A stretch of 18,710 nucleotides of DNA from NCBI GenBank assembly GCA_902475825.1, contig CABSBA010000008.1:1-18710 (forward strand). The letters run 5' to 3'. Position numbers and translations under genes: made by a program. Positions 14,398 to 18,710 of the stretch are shown piece after piece. This DNA comes from an uncultured Collinsella sp. (GTDB lineage: Bacteria; Actinomycetota; Coriobacteriia; Coriobacteriales; Coriobacteriaceae). The stretch's first letter is position 1; the number at the start of each line of letters is the position of its first letter. The notes under the pieces are model-generated. The model had not been told where the DNA came from. It made no database searches and saw only the letters and a list, made by a program, of their open reading frames with translations.

Positions 14398-15339
14398 ATG
14401 TCAGAATTCATTAGGCCTCAGGTTCAGGTCGAAGAGATCAACGAGACCTCTGCTCGTGTCTCCGTCGAGCCGCTCGAGCGTGGCTACGGCGATACGCTGG
14501 GTAACTCGCTTCGTCGTGTTCTTCTGTCCTCGCTCGAGGGTGCCGCCGTCGAGGCCATTCAGATCGATGGTGCGCAGCACGAGTTCATGACCATCCCTAA
14601 CATGGTCGAGGATGTCACCGACATCGTCCTGAATGTCAAGGGTCTTGTCTTCAGGGCTCTCGGCACGACCGACGAGGCGACCGCCACCATCTCGGTTGAC
14701 GGCCCCTGCGAGGTCACCGGTGCGGACTTCTTTATTCCGTCCGAGTTTGAGCTGGTCAACCCCGAGCAGCACATTGCTACGCTCACCGAGGGTGGCCATC
14801 TCACCATGAGCATGCGCATCGGCTATGGCCGCGGCTATGTCTCTGGCGAGGCTAACAAGCGTGACAACGATCCCATCGGTGTGATCAACGTCGACTCGCT
14901 GTACTCGCCGGTGTCCCGTTGCGCCAAGCTCGTTGAGGCTTGCCGTGTCGGCCAGCATACCGACTACGACCGCCTTGTCCTCGAGATCGAGACCAACGGT
15001 TCCATCGCCCCGCGCGACGCCGTGGTCCAGGCTGCCAATATCATCAACCAGCATATGGCCGCCTTTATGAACCTTGCCGAGACCCCCGAGGTCGAGGAGG
15101 AGGCTTCGATCTTCGCTCCCGAGGTCACCAACGACAACGCCGAGCTGGACAAGCAGATCGAGGATCTGGACCTTTCCGTCCGTTCCTACAACTGCCTTAA
15201 GCGCGCCAGCATTCACTCGGTCCGTCAGCTCGTTGAGTTCTCGGAGAACGATCTGCTCAACATCCGTAACTTCGGTGTTAAGTCGATCGAGGAAGTGAAG
15301 GACAAGCTTGAGTCCATGGGCCTGAGCCTGAAGGCTTAA
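14398..15339 (+). CDS. rpoA: DNA-directed RNA polymerase subunit alpha
   Basis: This 313-residue protein has the N-terminal assembly domain (PLERGYGDTLGNSLRRVLLSS at about 26-46, where dimerisation occurs) and the C-terminal DNA- and regulator-binding domain (about 245-313). In the latter, R262 and N265 in LSVRSYNCLKR correspond to E. coli R265 and N268, which contact UP elements, and NFGVKSIEEVK forms the later helix. An acidic linker separates the domains. TGGAGGTAA precedes the ATG. Its place between rpsD and rplQ is standard. Confidence 0.97.
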   Translation: MSEFIRPQVQVEEINETSARVSVEPLERGYGDTLGNSLRRVLLSSLEGAAVEAIQIDGAQHEFMTIPNMVEDVTDIVLNVKGLVFRALGTTDEATATISVDGPCEVTGADFFIPSEFELVNPEQHIATLTEGGHLTMSMRIGYGRGYVSGEANKRDNDPIGVINVDSLYSPVSRCAKLVEACRVGQHTDYDRLVLEIETNGSIAPRDAVVQAANIINQHMAAFMNLAETPEVEEEASIFAPEVTNDNAELDKQIEDLDLSVRSYNCLKRASIHSVRQLVEFSENDLLNIRNFGVKSIEEVKDKLESMGLSLKA

Positions 15340-15369
15340 TGCTTCGCATATTTGAGGAGAAACTAGACC

Positions 15370-15837
15370 ATGCGTCACAACGTTAAGAAGGGCCTGAAGC
15401 TCGGCACCGATGCGAGCCACACCAAGGCCATGAAGAAGAGCCTTGCTAAGGCCCTCTTCGAGAACGACCGCATCAAGACCACCGAGACCCGCGCTAAGGC
15501 GCTGCGTTCGGTCGTCGACCCGATCATCACCTGGGCCAAGAAGGGCGACCTGCACTCTCGTCGTCTGGCTATCGCCAAGCTCGGCGATAAGCAGCTCGTT
15601 GCCGAGATCTTCGACAAGGCTGCTCAGGGCATGTGGCAGGACCGCAACGGCGGTTACACCCGCATCATGAAGCTCGGTAACCGTAAGGGCGATAACGCTC
15701 CTATCGTTATCATGGAGCTCGTCACCGAGCCTTGCACGCCTAAGGCCAAGAAGGCTGCTCCGGCCCCCAAGAAGGCCGCTGCTCCCAAGAAGGTCGAGGC
15801 TGTCGAGGAGGCTCCTGCTGAGGAGACCGCTGAGTAG
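15370..15837 (+). CDS. rplQ: Ribosomal protein L17 (bL17) with Lys/Ala/Pro/Glu tail
   Basis: The first 117 or so residues are a standard L17 (MRHNVKKGLKLGTDASHTKA, then TTETRAKALRSVVDPIITWA). A low-complexity tail of about 38 residues rich in Lys, Ala, Pro and finally Glu extends it to 155. Such tails are seen on L17 of many actinobacteria and are probably disordered on the ribosome surface. GAGGAG lies about 11 bases before the ATG. A strong terminator 26 bases after the stop marks the end of the block. Confidence 0.96.
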   Translation: MRHNVKKGLKLGTDASHTKAMKKSLAKALFENDRIKTTETRAKALRSVVDPIITWAKKGDLHSRRLAIAKLGDKQLVAEIFDKAAQGMWQDRNGGYTRIMKLGNRKGDNAPIVIMELVTEPCTPKAKKAAPAPKKAAAPKKVEAVEEAPAEETAE

Positions 15838-15863
15838 ACATTCTGTCTGCATAGGCTATATTC

Positions 15864-15894
15864 GAGGGGTACGTTCGCGTGCCCCTCTTTTTTT
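15864..15894 (+). terminator. Intrinsic terminator of the ribosomal block
   Basis: GAGGGGTACG (15864-15873) pairs with CGTGCCCCTC (15878-15887) over ten positions with one G-U, around a TTCG tetraloop, followed by seven T. This is a textbook intrinsic terminator. It lies 26 bases after rplQ and 35 before truA, so truA needs read-through or its own promoter, which I cannot identify. Confidence 0.92.
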
Positions 15895-15929
15895 GTCGCA
15901 ATACCGTTGCTAGTTTGTTGGGAGCGCCC

Positions 15930-16754
15930 ATGACCGCGCCGTCTGATTTCAATTCGACCCCCGAGTTCGACGCCACCCTTGTATTTCGCGTGGCCTACGA
16001 TGGCTCCTCCTATAGCGGATTTGCCGAGCAGCCGGGCCAGACGACGGTTGCGGGCGAGCTGCGCCGTGCAATCGAGACGTTGCTGCGCCGCCCAATCGAT
16101 CTGACGTGCGCAGGGCGTACCGATGCCGGCGTTCATGCGGTGGCCCAATACATCAGCGTGCCCGTAGCGGACACTGAGCTGGCTTTGACGCGTCGTAGAT
16201 GGCTGAGGGCTATGGATGCCCTCCTGCCCAAAGATATCGCCATAAACGAGGTCTACAAGGCCCGTAAGGGCTTTTCTGCACGTTTTGACGCGCGCTCTCG
16301 TACGTACACCTATCGCATTGCCGACCGTGACGCGCGGCCCGTGCTGTCACGCGGTGCAGTGTGGTGGCATCGCTATCCCCTCGACGTCGATGCGATGGCG
16401 GCCGCCTGCCCTGCGCTTTTGGGCGAGCAGGACTTTAAGAGCTTTTGCAAGGTCGCCTCTGCCGTGGGCAAACCTACGCACCGCTGCGTAATGCGTGCCG
16501 AGTTTGGCCATGAGGTCGCCTTTGGCGAGGACATCCTCACGTTTACCATCGAGGGCAATGCGTTTTTGCATTCGATGGTGCGAACCATTGTGGGCACCCT
16601 TGTCGAGATCGGCATGCATCGCCGCGATCCCGAGTGGATGCGCGAGGTAATTGATGCCTGCGATCGCTCCGCTGCCGGTCCTACGGCGCCCGCATGCGGT
16701 CTTACCTTTATGGGCGTGGACTACGACCCCGCCGAGCTTGTGGTGCTCGATTAG
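15930..16754 (+). CDS. truA: tRNA pseudouridine synthase A (TruA)
   Basis: This 274-residue enzyme makes pseudouridine at positions 38-40 of the tRNA anticodon arm. The catalytic aspartate is D65 in AGRTDAGVHA (61-70). VAYDGSSYSGFAEQPGQTTV near 21-40 and FSARFDARSRTYTYRI near 117-132 are also typical. HSMVRTIVGTLVEIG lies near the C-terminus. The ATG at 15930 is chosen because GGGAG lies six bases upstream; earlier in-frame GTG codons fall inside the terminator. truA after rplQ is a common order in actinobacteria and Firmicutes. Confidence 0.95.
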   Translation: MTAPSDFNSTPEFDATLVFRVAYDGSSYSGFAEQPGQTTVAGELRRAIETLLRRPIDLTCAGRTDAGVHAVAQYISVPVADTELALTRRRWLRAMDALLPKDIAINEVYKARKGFSARFDARSRTYTYRIADRDARPVLSRGAVWWHRYPLDVDAMAAACPALLGEQDFKSFCKVASAVGKPTHRCVMRAEFGHEVAFGEDILTFTIEGNAFLHSMVRTIVGTLVEIGMHRRDPEWMREVIDACDRSAAGPTAPACGLTFMGVDYDPAELVVLD

Positions 16755-16873
16755 GGAAGTGGCTGCCTGACGGCGATCTTTGTGTGCAGTGCCTGTGAGC
16801 GGGGCGTGTGCAACATCTGTTCTTGACGTGCATCGCGACGGGCGACCATCCGCATTTAATGACGGGGTGTACC

Positions 16874-17950
16874 ATGAACGGCAGTTTGTTACTGGCTGTC
16901 GAGAGGACGGAAAACTTGGTTCGACGTGGTTCGCATCCGCGACTTTCGGTGATCCTGATTGTTGAGGGTTCGCCCAGTTATACGATGCGCGCTCTCGAGA
17001 GCATCCAGAACCAAGACCTCTACGATTTGCAGATTGTCGTCGTTTGCCGCGGCGTGGTAGCCGGTGTGCGCCATTCGCTCGAAGTTGCTGCCGACAGAGA
17101 CATTCATATTGATTTGATTGATGTTGAGGACCCAGTGCCTGGCGCCTGCCTGCGTGCCGGCTTTGAGGCTTCGCGCGGCTCCCAGATCATTGCGATGAAT
17201 GCCAATGAGTGGTTTGCGCCGCAGTCCCTTTCGCAGATGGTCCAAAGCTCCTGCGACGCTTCTGCTGACATCGTGTTTCCCTCTGTTTCGCTCGATCGCT
17301 ACGATGTTCACCGCGAACGTCATTCCCGAGTTTTGGACGCGACATCTGTTTCTGAAGATGAGGACCGGGCGGCTTGCCTGACCCAATTGGTTTCCTGTGG
17401 TTTAATCCGACAGACCTCTGGCGTGCTGTATGATCGCGCCCTCTTTGAGGCGTGCCTTGCGCATGGCGATGCGTTTCGCACGGTGTCTTTTTTGACGCTC
17501 GCGCTTTCGCAGGCAAAGCGCGTTTCGGGATGTGGCCATGCCCGTTTTCATGCAGTGGCGCCGTCGATTACGGAGACGTTTGACCCCACAATGTTTGCCA
17601 GGCTTTCTGATGATATCGGGGCACTCGACAGGCTTGCCGACTCGCTTGCCGTCGCGGGCGGTGGCGATCAGTTGAAGCTGGTCTGCCAGCGGTATTACTA
17701 CGCCGGCCTGGTTGCCTGCATCGAAAATTTGTGTCTGAGCCCCCATGGGGTGTCTTCAATAGAGCGTTCGGCCCGTTTGCATGATATGCTCGAAGCGCAG
17801 CGTACCCGTCAGATGGTTGCGGCTCTTAAGGGCAATCATCGGGGCTTAGGTCTGCTCTATGGTTCGATAGCTAGTGCCAAGCCTATGCGGTGTGCGTTGT
17901 ATACGCATCTGGCGGCCTTTTTCAATCGTTCGGGCGTCAGGACTGTCTAG
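16874..17950 (+). CDS. GT-A-like (glycosyltransferase family 2-like) protein lacking a clear DxD motif
   Basis: The 358 residues begin like a family 2 glycosyltransferase. LSVILIVEGSPSYTMRALES (about 25-44) matches the usual first strand and helix, ESIQNQ is followed by LQIVVVCRG, and PGACLRAGFEASRG (about 89-102) fits the helix before the DxD. Where the DxD motif and acceptor strand normally stand, the sequence is MNANEW (108-113), without a canonical acidic pair. No membrane segment is evident. It may be a sugar transferase with altered metal binding, or an inactive relative. The ATG is preceded by GGGGTG; GTG at 16808 and ATG at 16859 are less likely starts. The 119-base gap from truA shows no clear promoter. 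Confidence 0.65.
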   Translation: MNGSLLLAVERTENLVRRGSHPRLSVILIVEGSPSYTMRALESIQNQDLYDLQIVVVCRGVVAGVRHSLEVAADRDIHIDLIDVEDPVPGACLRAGFEASRGSQIIAMNANEWFAPQSLSQMVQSSCDASADIVFPSVSLDRYDVHRERHSRVLDATSVSEDEDRAACLTQLVSCGLIRQTSGVLYDRALFEACLAHGDAFRTVSFLTLALSQAKRVSGCGHARFHAVAPSITETFDPTMFARLSDDIGALDRLADSLAVAGGGDQLKLVCQRYYYAGLVACIENLCLSPHGVSSIERSARLHDMLEAQRTRQMVAALKGNHRGLGLLYGSIASAKPMRCALYTHLAAFFNRSGVRTV

Positions 17951-18082
17951 TAGCGTGATTTTCGAAATAAATTGCATGGAATTGTTTCGAAATGCGTTCT
18001 TATTCACTAAAACCCTCAAATAGCGCTAAACTATTCAATCACTAAGTGATTGTCTCCACCATCTTTTGGAGTGAGGTTTTGT
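17951..18082 (+). promoter_or_regulatory. Upstream region of argR with promoter-like site
   Basis: This AT-rich gap contrasts with the GC-rich surroundings. A promoter-like pair is TTCACT (18003-18008) and TAAACT (18027-18032), 18 bases apart, each four of six to consensus. Immediately downstream is the perfect 17-base palindrome at 18036-18052. Two copies of TTTCGAAAT lie further upstream. GGAGTGAGG near 18068-18076 is the argR ribosome site. Confidence 0.5.
18036..18052. promoter_or_regulatory. Perfect palindrome CAATCACT-A-AGTGATTG: probable ArgR or repressor operator
   Basis: Eight-base arms around one central A sit just after the putative -10, near the expected transcription start. This is a typical repressor position. 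ArgR proteins often repress their own gene through 18-bp ARG boxes, and the flanking TATTCA is half of such a box. Whether this dyad is the ArgR target is inference. Confidence 0.5.
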
Positions 18083-18520
18083 ATGGCCAAAAAACGCAAT
18101 GGGCGCCAGGATGCCATCAGAGATATTGTTCGCAATAAGGACGTACGTACGCAGCGCGTTTTGGTAGACGAGCTTCGCGCCATGGGTTTCGATTGCACGC
18201 AGGCGACCGTTTCGCGCGACATCGCGGACATGGGACTGCGTAAGCTCCCCGAGGGCATCTATGTCCTTGCCGAGGACCTGCATCTGCAGCGCATGGTTTC
18301 CGAGCTGGTTACCGGCGTACTGCGCACCGATAATCTGGTTATGATCAAGGCACAGCCCGGTACGGCTTCTGGTATTGCCGCAGCGGTCGATGCCGCGGAG
18401 CTGCCCGACGTGCTTGGCTCGCTTGCCGGCAACGACACAATCTTGGTCATTGCACAGACGGCCGAGGACGGAGAGCGTCTTGAGGCGCTCATCAACAAGC
18501 TGAGTAACTCTCACAAGTAG
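18083..18520 (+). CDS. argR: Arginine repressor ArgR/AhrC
   Basis: This 145-residue protein has the ArgR layout. A winged-helix N-terminus (about 1-70) carries the hallmark TQATVSRDI. The C-terminal arginine-binding and hexamer domain has QPGTASGIAAAVDAAELPDV and GNDTILVI, where GDDTIL is usual. ArgR senses arginine and represses biosynthesis or activates catabolism. The ATG at 18083 is chosen because it follows GGAGTGAGG and gives the normal length; an in-frame TTG at 18050 would overlap the palindrome. No arginine genes lie in the window, so the gene stands alone with its own promoter and terminator. Confidence 0.94.
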   Translation: MAKKRNGRQDAIRDIVRNKDVRTQRVLVDELRAMGFDCTQATVSRDIADMGLRKLPEGIYVLAEDLHLQRMVSELVTGVLRTDNLVMIKAQPGTASGIAAAVDAAELPDVLGSLAGNDTILVIAQTAEDGERLEALINKLSNSHK

Positions 18521-18528
18521 GGGAGTAG

Positions 18529-18547
18529 CGGCACTGCTGCTGTGCCG
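18529..18547 (+). other. Small hairpin after argR
   Basis: CGGCAC (18529-18534) pairs with GTGCCG (18542-18547) over six positions around a 7-base loop, eight bases after the argR stop. There is no T-run, so termination is more likely at the following structure. Confidence 0.35.
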
Positions 18548-18571
18548 ATTGTTGCTATAGGTAATTGCCGA

Positions 18572-18600
18572 GGGCGTTGACGAAGGTCAGCGCCCTTTTT
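18572..18600 (+). terminator. Intrinsic terminator of argR
   Basis: GGGCGTTGAC (18572-18581) pairs with GTCAGCGCCC (18586-18595) over ten positions with one G-U, around a GAAG tetraloop, followed by five T. It lies about 50 bases after the argR stop and fits a rho-independent terminator. Confidence 0.9.
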
Positions 18601-18669
18601 GCATGCCGGCGCCTGTTGCCCTATCGGTCTTGCAGCCGGGGCCGTCGTGGCATCTTGTGGCATCCGCCG

Positions 18670-18710
18670 AAATAAAGAGGCGCCCGAGCAGCGTACGTGC
18701 TGCTCGGGCG
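18670..18710 (-). terminator. Terminator hairpin at the right edge, probably for a minus-strand gene
   Basis: CGCCCGAGCAGC (18681-18692) and GCTGCTCGGGCG (18699-18710) are perfect 12-base arms. On the minus strand the hairpin is followed by CCTCTTTATTT, a T-rich tail, so it would end a gene coming from the right. The window stops at the hairpin, so a T-run on the + strand cannot be checked; it may act in both directions. The stretch 18601-18669 before it has no visible gene. Confidence 0.7.

Noticed and set aside
14401..15852. Minus-strand open frame of 483 codons opposite rpoA and rplQ
   Set aside because: Its composition is a reverse-complement shadow (Leu/Asp/Val/Gly-rich), there is no credible ribosome site, and it crosses two certain genes.
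15879..15929. Upstream extension of truA starting at GTG 15879
   Set aside because: The extra codons lie inside the terminator stem and T-run; the ATG at 15930 has a proper ribosome site and gives the expected N-terminus.
18050..18082. Upstream extension of argR starting at TTG 18050
   Set aside because: It overlaps the palindrome and lacks a ribosome site; ATG 18083 has a strong one and gives the usual ArgR length.
1..18710. CRISPR array, tRNA, rRNA, insertion sequence or phage genes
   Set aside because: No regularly spaced direct repeats, no cloverleaf, no transposase or phage proteins were seen on either strand.

Overview
The window looks like a stretch of chromosome from a high-GC, Gram-positive gut actinobacterium of the Coriobacteriia, most likely Collinsella or a close relative. 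This placement is inference from GC-rich codon use, gene order, GTG/TTG starts and the protein sequences; no search was run.

Left part (1-5787): accessory and metabolic genes. It opens with the 3' end of a DUF4143-type AAA ATPase. On the minus strand follow an unrecognised single-pass membrane protein and a YheO/DauR-like PAS plus helix-turn-helix regulator. Next come four maturation genes for (selenium-dependent) molybdenum hydroxylases: a MocA/YgfJ-like nucleotidyltransferase (+), yqeC (-), yqeB (+) and an xdhC-family gene (+). No hydroxylase structural subunits and no selD lie in the window.

Boundary (5788-6112): a perfect 25-bp inverted repeat just after xdhC, then a promoter-like leader.

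Central part (6113-15894): the distal ribosomal block rplE-rpsZ-rpsH-rplF-rplR-rpsE-rpmD-rplO-secY-adk-map-infA-rpmJ-rpsM-rpsK-rpsD-rpoA-rplQ, all on + and closed by a strong intrinsic terminator. It starts abruptly at rplE. The genes that usually precede it (S10 operon, rplN, rplX) are absent, replaced by the molybdenum cluster. A second promoter-like site precedes infA. Several intercistronic hairpins split the block into possible processing or attenuation segments.

Right part (15895-18710): truA, a GT-A-like protein lacking a clear DxD motif, and an argR-family repressor with its own palindromic operator candidate and terminator. The window ends inside a palindromic terminator that probably serves a minus-strand gene further right.

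No tRNA, rRNA, CRISPR array, insertion sequence or complete mobile element was seen. No wholly new system is evident. The best leads are the inverted repeat at the ribosomal breakpoint, the two look-alike promoter dyads, the operator candidates at the regulator/mocA and yqeC/yqeB junctions, and the extra cysteines in YqeC.
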